The position numbers were made by a program, and so were the translations under genes. A stretch of 64,000 nt of DNA from Enoplosus armatus. Lineage: Eukaryota; Chordata; Actinopteri; Centrarchiformes; Enoplosidae. Under the pieces are notes generated by a model. That model had not been told where the DNA came from, ran no database searches, and was given only the letters and a program-made list of their open reading frames with translations. Of this stretch, positions 48,341-60,027 are shown one piece after another. The stretch's first letter is position 1; every line of letters begins with the position of its first letter. The DNA lies in the NCBI RefSeq assembly GCF_043641665.1, contig NC_092189.1:7209333-7273332 (forward strand), in the 5' to 3' direction.

Positions 48341-49624
48341 GTAAAAATGTTATTCTGTTTAACAACATTTATGTTTCTATTCAGCTTTTCAAATTTTCCA
48401 ATTGCCAATTCTACCAGTCTTACATTTCAGTGTCCAGGTTTTTGAGCTGGAAATTCTATTTTTCTTGTTTTATTTACCGCTCAAGTGGCCTTTGTATTTA
48501 TTAGGTAAAGCACTCTTCCATAAGTGAACCTTTGGCATTTCCCGTCAGAGTACAAGGACGGCTACATCTCGGTGCCACTGAGCAGAAAGCTTCTGTTCCG
48601 GTTCACATGCTTCGTCCTCCTCAGTGGGATTATGATCACTCTGTGCGATGTCAACAGGAGTTAATGAATATCCCCTTTCACAAAGCCTGGGTAATCCTGC
48701 CAACAAAATGCCCCCCTCATTGATAAGATCTGCCATCATACCAGGAGGGAGACCACTGGCATCCAGCTCTCAACCACAGACGGATTTTTCATGCTTTGAT
48801 GCCTAAGCCGTATCCCTTTATTTCTTTATTTTGCAACACTGAAATTGGGTGCAGTTATTATTGGGGGATTTGTTGCTGGTGGTGGCAATGAAACAGTCTA
48901 CCTCCTGCCTAATCTACCCCCCAGTCCAGTCGCACTCGTTTTTGTTTCTTTTTATCAGTGTTCCTTTCTTCCACTCTCTCTCTTTTGTTCTCTCTCCCTC
49001 CTTCACTCTCTCTTCACCCTCCTCATCTCCTCCAAGGTGTGAACAAGTAATTGACTGATCTCCTTCATATAATTCCTATGTGGGGGGAAAATGCATTTTT
49101 TTTCTACGTTTTTATAATACAAAACCCGAATTTACATTTTAAAACACTGTGTTCATTTCCCAAAATTTTGAGGGACCAGGATCTCATTCTACCGTGAATC
49201 TTCAAATGTATACACCTCGGCCCCCGCGGTGTATAGACACTAAAGTCGTGCAGTACCAATTTGGCTGGCTTCCTTTTTTGCTATCTCTCTCCTTGAATCA
49301 GTAGGGCTACTGCACAGAAGATGAATTATGTCCACCTATTTGCTAATTACAGGTGTTCAAACATATACACTCCCCCAGCATGTCAAAAGAAACCTTGTGA
49401 GAAAAAGAATTACTAAGTGGGGAATAAAAAGCATTATAATCATATATCTGCACACTACACTTTTTATGTGATATGTAATGAAAGCACGTAATTGGTATAT
49501 TTTGTGACAACTACTTGTCTACAACAGTCAACAGCTGAAAGCAAACTCAACTATGCTGTAAAGCTAAATATAGTGAAAGTAAAATAATTTCAAAGTCTAG
49601 CCTAACTGAAAAGCTCTGTAATCT
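48341..49624. other. Non-genic DNA
   Basis: No gene was recognised. A complex GC-balanced island (48535-48720) gives short frames on both strands and may be conserved non-coding DNA. A CT-rich tract lies at 48955-49035. Confidence 0.5.
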
Positions 49625-49890
49625 TTGTGTTTGAGTCTAGATCTTGGAACTACAAGAAGAGAAGCATGTGAGGATCTCATAAGGCAATAAAAGTAGTCAG
49701 TAAGATTTTGTTATTGATTTGAAAAGCAATGGGTGCAGGGATGCCAGGCTCGGTGGAATATGGTCTTGTCTCTTTGTTCCAGTTAACACCCTGATGGCTG
49801 AGCTTTGAATTATCTGGAAACAAGATTTTTTGCAGATGCCAGAGAGTAGGGTTACAAGTCCAGCAAACAGGTGATGAACCTGTGAAAAAC
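49625..49890 (-). mobile_element. LINE 3'-region fragment
   Basis: The order AGCAATGGGTGCAGGGATG, GGTCTTGTCTCTTTGTTCCA, GTTAACACCCTGATGGCTGA, GAATTATCTGGAAACAAGAT and ATGCCAGAGAGTAGGGTTAC matches the antisense 3' region of teleost non-LTR retrotransposons. It is related in type to the element at 2102-3205. No RT motif and no tail remain. Confidence 0.55.
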
Positions 49891-49906
49891 TATATATATA
49901 TATATT
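49891..49906. repeat. (TA)n microsatellite
   Basis: About eight TA units, directly at the edge of the LINE fragment. Confidence 0.85.
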
Positions 49907-52349
49907 TAATGTTTGTGTACTTTGTCAGTGTTCAAACAACCACATTCTCCTTCCATTTCCAAACAGCTGCTTCTGCTTCAGTAAACTGTAAAATACATCA
50001 CTTCCTGTGTGTCACATACCTTTTCCCCCTGGGATAAATGACTTTTGCCCAATCATGTGGAGAACTGCAAATGGGAAATCTTTGTTGAACTAGAATCTGT
50101 CACAGATACGGAAGTTCTCCTTGACACCCATAGAGGGTTAAGTACAAGATGATGTAGTCAGGCCATGACGACCACACATGATAATCGCACTTTAGAAAAT
50201 TAACACAGGAGGTTGAACAAATCTGAAAAGACCATCCTGTCCATCTCAGCATTTGCTCTTTTAGGTCATTAAGCATAAGGCTTGACCCTATTTCAGTTCA
50301 CTTCATCACATGGACGTGAATCTGCTTAACATAATCAGCAGCAAATCCCTCTCTCCATGATATTGATCCCAGGTCGAAATTTTGTCCTTTAAGTGTCATT
50401 TTGTCAATTAAATCACCATCTAAGCAGACACTAATGTACATGACACCCAATCAATTGTAGTCATTGACATTCTGTATTAGTACTCCATAGGTTGTTTAAT
50501 AATACATTTAGGCAGCTTTTAGACTCTCTGCATCAGTACAGTGCTTCCCTGGAGACACACTGGAAGGGACCAGTAATTAGTCCACATTCCCCTGGACATA
50601 TTATCACAGCCAGGTTAAGACTTTAATCTATTTTGAAAAACATATTGTCGAAAAGCAAGACTGTTAGACTACAGCAAGAATAGGAGAAAATGGTATTTTG
50701 TTTTTGAGATTAGTGACAGATTTGTTTTTTTTTCCCCAACTGGAATTAATAGCGTGTCTAATTTCGATGATGTCTAATTTGATAATGTCCCCTGATTCAA
50801 GGAAGTGTTTCATTGGACATAATTTCAATTCCATTGCTTTGACTAAGAGAAATGCATGGCCATTCACTGTTTTCACCACATAATCAGTAATGTGTAATTA
50901 GTGTAATCAATATTAGTGAAATAAATCCTCGTCATGCAGTGCCTGTGGGCTCCCTGAGCAATAACAAGGTTAGAAAAACAACATAATGCTTAACCATTTG
51001 CACGCTGACATGCGTGGAAAAGAACATTCTCACATGAACGGAAGTTGAAAAGACTCCAGTATTAATCCTCTTTATTTTTCATCAAATCAACTGTCTGTTT
51101 CTTCATCATTTGTGCACAATTTACCCTCCGCTATCCTGTGTGCTTTCATCTTATCCTAAATAGGACAAAAGCTTGTTATATTTAAAAGCGCTTGTCATAA
51201 CTCTGTGCTTCCTGTCAGCGCTGATGCCACAGTGGGAGTGATCTGAGTTGAGCATTGTCTGATCTGGCGTAGGCTGGTTTCCATCTGTCAGTAATAACGA
51301 GTGATCAGAGAGAAATTTCAAGTCTCTTCCTCGCCTCTCACATCTAGTGCTAACTCATTGCCAATTTAATTCCAAACATCTCAGCACAAATTGTTTACTT
51401 GGTCGTAGTTTTTCCCCCTGCATTGCTGCTTTTAAGATGCTGCAGTAATTTGCTTGGTATTAAAGAAGAAGATGTTTCCTCTCTGCATGTTCTACTTGTC
51501 TTGTTAACCTTGTTTGCTTCTGTTGTTGGAGTTCAAGGATACTAAAATGCAGTGGAATGTGAAATGAGTGAAGTGCTGTGGATCTGTGGAGAAATACCCT
51601 GTGGGCTAGGACCGATGGTAAACATTAGGAATCTCTTGTGATTTCTCAATGGATTTAATGTTAGTGCTTTCTGAGAGACAATTACCTAATTCCTCAAATT
51701 CAAAACAATATTGCATACAAAAGAAGACAGGCAAAAAGTATTAACTGGGGCAAGGCAAATGAGAATTGGACAGATACTGTAGCTCAGGAGGTTTTACCAA
51801 GGTGTGGAATGTGCTTAGCGAATAGATACCCTCAAAATCTCACCAAGAATCATTCATACCCTGACTGACAACTGCAGATGTAACTGTCTGCCGCTTGTGT
51901 TCCTTATGTAACAAGAAGTGTTGCCTTTCCCGGTGCTCTGGCAGCTAAGAGCTGGTGAGGCAATCTAAGCAAAGGCATGTTATACCCTTATCTGACAGCA
52001 TGGGCCAGAGACACCTTCCTAACATGAAACCAACTGATTGCAACAACTCTTTATCTCCCACAGTCACAGAGAGCCAGACAGCAGACCCAGCCTGCTTGAC
52101 AACAAATGTTCACGGAGTAAGATTTTGATATATCTGGTCCTCAGCCTCAGGAGAAAGCAACAGCAATTCTTCTAGGCATTAATTTCAGATATGTCTATAT
52201 GGGAGGTGGGCACTTAGTCGTAAAATTAAAGTGAGAACGGTGGGTGAGGATATAAAATGTGCACACAGATACTTGCAGCTGGAGGGTTTTGGCATGGTCT
52301 TAAAGTCAAACTGAAATCACTGGCAATGAATAGCTCTACAAATGTTGAC
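49907..52349. other. Non-genic DNA
   Basis: No gene or repeat family was recognised. Mostly complex AT-rich unique DNA. Confidence 0.55.
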
Positions 52350-52700
52350 ACTAGGGATATCCCAATCAAGTTTTGTTTTGGCCCCAATCCTGATCTGACT
52401 CATATTTACCTAAACGTTGATTAAATATGTATCTAACAGCCATGGACTACTAAATTATGCCCATCTCTGCCACTAGGGGGTCTCTCAATCAAAACAATAA
52501 AAGAGTTAGGAGACGTCATGAAGTAGCATGGGATCATGGGAGTTGCCATTGCCATCATTGCAGTCAGCTTCTCACGGTTAGGATTCCTTCAGTGTTTTTA
52601 CATTCGAAGCCGAATTATCCACGGCTGGTAAATATTTCACTTGCTTATGCATATCGCACTGTAGAGCCTGCCTGCTAGCATTAGCATTTCTTTAGCATAG
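52350..52700 (+). mobile_element. Probable DNA-transposon fragment
   Basis: TAGGGATATCCCAATCAAGT followed by TTTGGCCCCAATCCTGATCT matches the GGGATGTCCCGATC...GGCCCCGATCCCGATC end of a recurrent fish transposon. CTGCCACTAGGGGGTCTCTC downstream belongs to a commonly repeated block. No second terminus was identified. Confidence 0.4.
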
Positions 52701-53513
52701 GTCCAGTTTGACTTGACAACTGATCAAAGATAATAATTGCTGTCAAAGAGAGATAATAACCTGAAGAAATTGTGATCTAACTTTAAAATAATCTTTCAAG
52801 CTAAAAATAAAGCTCTCACTCACTCAACTCAACTGCTTTTTCAGTCTGATCTTCTAATGTATTTCTTCCCACCCACATGTGTTTTCAATAAGGGAATTTC
52901 AAGGCAATCTCAAATTAATTCATTCCCACACAGTGCCTCACACTCCTCACACCTTGTTGATGAAATTTACACTTACCTTGGAGAGAAATGTTGCACGGAG
53001 AAGGAGCCGGCCCGGATATTTGTGCAGGTGTATGTAACTTAAAACTGACTAGCTTTCACTTTGTGTTTGTTTTTAAAGGCACATGCATCTAGTACAAAAC
53101 TACACCCACACCTGCTGTATCCCATACATCAACCCACCCTACACAGATATGGACTGTACACACACATAGCAGAAATATAAAAATACAACTGAATCAAAAA
53201 GTGTTGTGACAGAGCTAAAACTGGGCACAGATATTAAACCGGTGTGTATTCTCTTCACGTGAATGTGTTGACATGAGGTGTGTTCTTGCAGAGGCCTATG
53301 ACCTATGACATCTATCACTATATTTCATTAGTAGCTGGCTGTGTTTACATAACCCCACAGCTAAATGCAAGCAGAGGAGTCAGCAATGAAAACAAACCTG
53401 GCACAGATGGTCCAGAATGAAGGAAGAAAAAATAGCTTTCAGGATGTTGCTGACAGAGCAGACATAATTCATTAATACATATTGTATCCTCCTTTTACTG
53501 TCATTTTTTTCCT

Positions 53514-53514
<1 letters not shown>
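52701..53514. other. Non-genic DNA
   Basis: No gene or repeat family was recognised. Confidence 0.55.

Positions 53515-53554
<40 letters not shown>
53515..53554. repeat. (GT)20 microsatellite
   Basis: Twenty uninterrupted GT units, the longest pure dinucleotide run in the window. Confidence 0.97.
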
Positions 53555-53558
<4 letters not shown>

Positions 53559-54008
53559 CAGACTATTATGGAGCAATGGTAGAGGGGTATGTACAAAAAT
53601 TATTTTCTCTGAACCCAGTGGCCAATTAATTCAAACAATACAGCTTTCATGGAAAAAAAGACGGAGGTCAGAATGCTTTATTTGGGTTTCTGTCTGTGTA
53701 ATATCTAAAAATGCCCTTTGAATTGGTTTGTTTGTTGCTTAATGGAAAGAAAAGGTTCCAAGAGCTCTTTGTTCAGTTTACTTTCATGATGAAGGCCACT
53801 GCATGGCTGAAACTTGCAGTTACATTTAATGTTGTTTTGAAGCCGCCGTGCAATAAAAAGTTTTAATTTTTGACCCAAAGAGTGACAGAAAGCCAATATG
53901 TTCCAATGGTGAATGACTAAAACATGGATTTATATTTTCATTGTTATAAGGCAGGAATAGGAATTACGATTTGATTGAAAAACATATCCACATATTGAGT
54001 CAGCTGTA
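53555..54008. other. Non-genic DNA
   Basis: No feature was recognised. Confidence 0.55.
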
Positions 54009-54272
54009 ACACCTGAACATTACGTGTTGCAATTGAGAGTGCGTGAAAACTAGTTAGCAAGTCTAAACAGTTCACTAATGCAATGGATAAATTGTTGAGA
54101 TAGTGAGCTACGAGTAATAGATAAATGGCTAAAATAGGTAGCTAAAAGTAATTAATAAATGGTGAAAAGCGTACAAGTAATGGATTTACTGTTAACATAT
54201 CGCTTGTAAAAATGGTTGAAATCGCTAAAAGCAATGGTTAAATAGCTGAAACATCCAGACAATACATGTTGT
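54009..54272 (+). repeat. Degenerate minisatellite, about 34-bp unit
   Basis: Between about 54078 and 54252 lie four to six diverged units of consensus form TAATGGATAAATGG..GAAATAG..GCTAAAAG. The array is bracketed by related copies of AACACCTGAACATTACGTGT (about 54009) and AACATCCAGACAATACATGT (about 54250). Confidence 0.6.
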
Positions 54273-56676
54273 GAAGCACTGTTATGAGGCATATATTTGT
54301 AAGAAACAGAGACATACAAACTCCTGGTGTATTAACCTGCTTATAATGTTATGTCAAAAACTGCTTTGACTACTTAGCTGCCTCTCAACATCTTGTGAAA
54401 ATTATGATTTGAGAGATGAGAGAGGGCTATACTTGGATTGACATGCCACTCTAAGTGACATGGCGCTCCAAAGTGACAGACATAGCGCCATGTCAGCATT
54501 ACTGCACTGTCAGTTGCAGAGATGGAATTCCTGCATGCATGACCAAATGACCATCTAGCCAAAAAGCTCTGGGTATTTCTTTTGTGGAGAAAAATAAATA
54601 CTTACCACACTTACATACAGTGAGCGTGTTGTCGTCAAAAATACAGCTGTTTCAGTTTCTTAACTTTCGTCAGTCTTAAAGCCTCCATTGCTTTTTATTC
54701 CCCATTCACTGATTTAGGATGCACAAAAGCTCTGAGTTTTCATTAGCCACAGAAGCTCACGCTTGCACTTTTTCTACCCTCTCGCTCCTTTTGCTCCATC
54801 ACCAGACTCTCCGTCTGTTCCACCTCTGCTCTCTAGCTCTCTTTCACTTTTCCATCACTCCATCTCACTCCCCGCCTCCCCTCCCTCCTATCTGTATGAA
54901 GCTGTTCCAGTGTGTGATCAAAGCACAGTGCGCTAGAGTTCTTTCCTCCCTCTGTCAGAAGCAAAGAGACAGGGGAAACAAAGGCCCCACAGTAGTCTGC
55001 CACAAATAACCTCTTCACAGCACAACACTCGCACACACAAACACGTACATAGCGACTAAGCCTATGGCAGTGGTAAGAGAAGTGAGTAAGGCAGATCTGT
55101 TTGAGAGCAGCAAGTGTATGCTGCCACTTGTTGGGTCTCTATAGTGATCCCCAGCATAAAAAGATGCAGCTTCTAATTATCTCCTATTCACACCAAACCG
55201 ACACGACACATAAAGAATGACTTGACTGATAGGGGAGTCGGCTGCCTGCTTTGTGGTGCAGAACGGGAATTTAAAATGTGTCGCAGCCTAAATAATAGCA
55301 CGAGCTGCAAGAGCCAAGACTGCAAGGATATGCTCAGACTGGAAACCATGGAAAACAAACAATTACCATCGTCCTTGTGTTTTATCACAAGGGTTACTGT
55401 CATTGACCATCTTTTCTGTGTTGTGCGTTTTTTTTTTATGGCCATTCAGGGAAAGTGTGAATTAAATTCCAATTTCCACAGGAGACAGGTCCCATAGAGC
55501 CTGTGGATAAGGTCTTTGAAGTAGCTACAGTGCATATCTGCTGCGGACTTAATGCAAATATTGCAGGAATTTCTTTGACACTTTGTTTTTCTGAACCCAT
55601 TTTCTGTCCATCTCCCTCTGCACCCGCATCCATCTGCACTCCAGTTGCCCTTCAAGAAACTCTCCAAACTCCCCTTCACACTTCCCTGTTTCCTACATTA
55701 TGCAATTTTTTTTTGCATTAATCTGCAGCCAAATTCAGTCTTTCAGATCAGATGCCTCATTCCAAATGAAACCTGCAAGTCCAAAAAGCCTTTGACTGAT
55801 GTTAGATCTGAACAGAGAATAGAAAAGGAGAGGAGGCAATGGGCCTCACTTTGGTATTACTTGTTCCAATTTGGCCTCAAGCAGCGATGGAGCTTGATGA
55901 GACCTGTCTGTTGTTCATAGATGTAACGGCCAACACTGAGGGTTGGTTTATTACTGCTGCAATTTTTGGGAGGATGATGCAGGCACTCAACTAGAAAGTG
56001 TAACTACGGTTTAAAAGAGCCATGACGAAGACGTGTACATTACGCGCACAGAAGCACAGAGACATTATGGACCAGTAATTTACCAAAGATGAAACACAAT
56101 CAGCCACATCGTTCTTTTCTACCCCCCGCCTCCTCACCCCTCCATATTGGTGGATTGTCAGGGATTGCGGCACTGTGGCTCTGTGGTTACCGATTCCCTG
56201 CTCTGTGTCTGGTAGGCAGCGGGGAAGCTGTGTGGCTCATTATCCTCCATTAGGGTTTTTGGCTGAATCAGTGTGGAGGCAGCTCTGGGCTGTATAATGA
56301 GTGTGGCTGAAATCACAGAGGACAGGCTGAAGCTAACAGCCTCGCAGAGCAGGTGCCGCTCGAACACAAACCACACTATTCTCTGCATCTCCACCAGGAC
56401 TGCAGCACAACGCGTAACTGCACACACCGTGCAGTTACATAGAAACACACATGCCCACTCATGCACATCTCTGCACACACAAACTCATGCACAGACAAGA
56501 GAAATGCAGTGTTATGCCTGCACATAAATTGATATAGTAGTTCCAGGAAGAAGAAAAGCAAAAAGAACTCTGTCTGACAGTAATGAACAGAGCCAGGCTC
56601 AATGTTATAATGAGGCTGATGCTACCTGACATTTCCTGTGAGGACTGTCTTCTTACGCTTTTCTCTTTTCTTTCAG
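54273..56676. other. Non-genic DNA
   Basis: No gene was recognised. A CT-rich tract lies at about 54770-54890. The many 60-106-codon frames at 55188-56561 overlap on both strands and show no domains. Confidence 0.5.
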
Positions 56677-59205
56677 AAAAACCACTGGCGCCACAGAGAT
56701 CTCACTTACCCCCACTAAACACTTGTGTCACATAATAAAGTTATCACAAAGCTTTCTCTGCTATACAACGGACACCAGTTCATCTGTCTTGATTTCTGTC
56801 TCTTACTCTGTCTTTCTGCTCCACAGGCAGAGGTTGCACTGAGATTGTTCTTCAGGGGCACTCTGGTATGTCCATGCCAATTAGGTGATATTGATGCGCT
56901 TGTCATGCCTCCGGTTTATTTTTGTGTGGCTCGGAAATTAATGTAAAAGCAGTTTTCTCTCTGTCCTTCTAATTCTGTTTATCTCTCTCTGCTCACATCA
57001 ACAAATGGGCTTTTGTCTTGGCTCCAAACATACATTTTTGCCAGAATGACAGCAGCTAAGAGTCCTATCGCACATTATCACACCTTCAACACTGAGATTT
57101 AGCTCCATTAACCTTCTCAGATTTTTAAATGTTATCAGTAAATTGTTTCCATGCTGTGTGGCTTAATCTCCTGTTTTGTTCATAATTGGTTTTATCTCAC
57201 CCATATCTGTTTGAACAGCCATTTGGAAGCGTCTGCCGATGTGGTTGGTACAGTGGTTGTTTATTTGAATGAAACGCTGCAGTTACAGAGTTTGAACTAT
57301 GAACATAATTGACTGTGGAACATGAAATTGACCATTCACTAAACTTCTTCCCCAAACATTAACTTCCAAGGCCAGACACATTTCATACTGCATTATTGTG
57401 TGGGTTAATAGGTTGTGTTAAAAAAGCCCCCATAACTAGCACATCCAGTGTGTGGAGGCTTGTCCTGGGTGCTAATATATCTCTCTAGCTCTACATATAG
57501 AGTGCAGGCTAACATTAGCAGCTGTTCTGCTTTGGGGAAGTTTACACTTCATCAACCCATGTAGCCAAACTCATTATCCAAGATAATGATACGTCCACCA
57601 AACACATCCTAAAAGCCTTTTCTCTGGTAACGTTAAAAGTGAAACATACTGTTGTTGAAAATGTGAACAAGTATGTATGCTAAACAGGGTTATGTTACAA
57701 TGAAAGTCTGATCTGACCTTTGTTAGATGTCATTCTTTTAACACAAGAACTAACTAGCTCTACATTGCAATACAAGAACAATACTGTGCGTTAATATTGA
57801 TGTCTTCCATCCTTCCACACCAACCATCAACTGACTTTTTGCCTGGGACACGCAGCTCTAGCCTCAGTCTTTTAACACAATTTTATGCACTGTATGTTGT
57901 CATCAAGTATATTTAAGACCCAAGAAACAAGTCAGCTGGGAAAAAGTTAGCCAAAGACTGTGTTTTCAACCAACTCATGAAGCTAATGTTAGCTTAATAA
58001 GCTAGCTAGCTACAGCTGCTGGCGACGATTGGTGGCTGGAAATAAGAAGCTTACTTTTGCCTGAAATCAAACCCCCCATTGTTCCAAAAAAAAATTCAAG
58101 TGGTAAATCTGCCACTGTTATTATAAATTGCATAGGCCTTTGTACAGTGTGAGACTGGAAAGCTCATGGGCACGGTCATAGTAATTAAGGGGGGTGGGGC
58201 TAAGCAAACAGTGAATTGTTTATTTTCTTGCCATAACATGAAAAATAGTGTTTTACTGCCACAAGCACCGGCCGTAAGGCAGATATGTACTATATGGTTC
58301 ACATGATGCACAGAATATTTCATGATAGTGGACACTACATCCTCTTGGCGACTGCAGCCACCACAGCCCATCACCCCACAGCTCCTTCACTGTGGCAGAA
58401 AACCCATCATCCATTGCGATACCTCCCTCTCTTTGTTGGCTGTGGGCTTACAGACTGAGGCAGAGACTGAGGCATTCTGTAGAGGAGCTTAGGCTGAGAT
58501 CTGTTCACTAGCTCAGCCATCTAAGTGCTACAGATGACCCACAATATGCTAGAGTGCCCACAGGGGAAATAAAGCTTCCAGACATGAGACTCCATCACCA
58601 CTGCGCTCAAGTGAGGGAAATGGAGGGGCAGAGAGCGTTTAACCATGCTTGCTTCACTGGCCTCCTGCGTCTTGTTAAAAGCCGATGGCCACTTATGACA
58701 GAAGGGATAGCCGAGATGATGAAATGTAATGGGCCAAGAGGAAAGGGGCTTGGCTGAAGAGGTCTGGGAAGTGAGGGGGAAGGTAGGAGAGCAGGGAGAT
58801 TTGAATGGTCTTAATAGAAAGACGGGGAAAGTTACGCTGTGCCGACATGTAGCTTGTGTGTGTGAGTGTGTGTGTGTAATAAGTGCTGTCTGAAGGGCTT
58901 TGTTGTGAGGATGAAAGGTGGATATGCTGCTTGTTTCACTCACAACACTTACATTACCTGTTGTACAATATATGATCCACCACTTAGATTGCTGCAGGTA
59001 CTACCACTATTACTGTACTTATAAGATAAGCTTTGAAACTTGCTTTTCCAGTGTGCCAAACACACAACTGATCTGGTGTAGGAGCATCACTATGCAGTAC
59101 ATTTATTATTTACAAAAATCCCTGCAAACAGCTCTGCATTTTCAAAACTCTCATCATATATTTACTACAACTATAACACTCTCATGTCTGTGTGTGAAGT
59201 AGGAC
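56677..59205. other. Non-genic DNA with weak splice-like signals
   Basis: Two pyrimidine-tract/AG acceptors end at 56676 and 56826 (see findings). No gene was recognised. About 57960-58340 has repeat-like texture (GGGGGGTGGGGCTAAGCAAA, ending in a CpG-bearing arm) but could not be classified. Confidence 0.5.
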
Positions 59206-59514
59206 ATGGCTAGCTTAGCTCAGCACAAACACTGGAAGCAGGGGGAAACAGCTAGCCTGGCTCTGTCCAAAGTGAACAAACACGCCTGTAAAGCTCATCA
59301 ATTAACATGTTGTGTGTCTTTTGTTTAATCCGCATACACAAACAGAAAAGTAAAAATGACAAAGTTTTAGGTTTTTGGTGGATTTATGTGCTGCAGCTAT
59401 TTCTTGACAGAGAGCATTTTATCCATCTGTCCAGTACTTATGTGCAGTGTCTCCAGCTTCAGCGTGGGTTGCCACATAGGTGGGTGAGCAGCTTTTATCA
59501 GAGGTCTCTGTCAA

Positions 59515-59713
59515 GGCACAAAAGGCCTTTTCACAGCAGACATTTTGACTTGTCACAGCAGGAAAAGCGAAGGTGTTACTAATAACATTAACGATTTCTC
59601 CGTTCTATTCAAGTGTCCCAGTAAGCCATGACGCTGTGACAGTGAGCCAGCATGCACAGTACCAAGACCCTGAAACCAAAGCAACTAAATGGAATTCAGC
59701 CATCATTCATTTT
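59515..59713 (+). mobile_element. Dispersed repeat D, nested copy
   Basis: CCTTTTCACAGCAGACATTT, TGACTTGTCACAGCAGGAAA, GTGTTACTAATAACATTAAC, TTCTATTCAAGTGTCCCAGT and CCAAAGCAACTAAATGGAAT occur in order. A second fragment of the same family lies at 10165-10225. I recall this sequence as recurrent in teleosts. The class is unknown. Confidence 0.6.
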
Positions 59714-59759
59714 ATTATTTACACCATCAGTCAATCATTATTTACGCCATCAGTCAATC
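59714..59759. repeat. 23-bp tandem duplication
   Basis: Two adjacent 23-bp units (59714-59736 and 59737-59759) differ at one base only. The unit begins ATTATTTAC and ends CATCAGTCAATC. It sits exactly between repeat D and the LINE-type tail. Confidence 0.9.
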
Positions 59760-59830
59760 AAGTTTATTTGTCACATATAAAAATGTATCATATAAAAGGT
59801 ACAATCACAGTCAAATGCTTTCGTGACGTC
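59757..59830 (-). mobile_element. LINE/SINE-type 3' tail
   Basis: ATCAAGTTTATTTGTCACAT followed by ACAATCACAGTCAAATGCTT is the complement of a teleost retroposon 3' end (AATAAACTTGAT). The body is not recognisable beyond about 59830. Confidence 0.5.
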
Positions 59831-60027
59831 AAAATGCATCAAAAACTGAGCCTGGCTATTGTTGCCTGTAAATGAAACGTTGTTTTTTACATTTCTCATT
59901 GTGTACAGAATAAACAAACAGGAGACAACGTGTCAATTAGGGACCTTTAGAGGTTTGGGTAGGTGTTTTGTTTTAGCTTGCTAGGTTCCCCATGCTTTCA
60001 GTCTTTATGCTAAGCTAGGCTTACCGC

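Larger units (their letters stand above)
59206..60027. mobile_element. Repeat C: long inverted arms enclosing nested repeats
   Basis: The left arm (about 59206-59342) contains GGCTAGCTTAGCTCAGCAC, AAACAGCTAGCCTGGCTCTG and TAAAGCTCATCAATTAACAT, then TTTTGTTTAATCCGCATACA. The complement of 59893-60027 contains CTAGCTTAGCATAAAGACTG, CTAGCAAGCTAAAACAAAAC and TCTAAAGGTCCCTAATTGAC, then CTGTTTGTTTATTCTGTACA. The blocks are in the same order, giving arms of about 135 bp. The interior holds repeat D and a LINE-type tail. There is no coding capacity. Confidence 0.78.

Noticed and set aside
58521..58943. 140-codon minus-strand frame
   Set aside because: It contains His/Thr/Ser runs from a TG microsatellite and has no domain. 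It is possibly conserved non-coding DNA instead.
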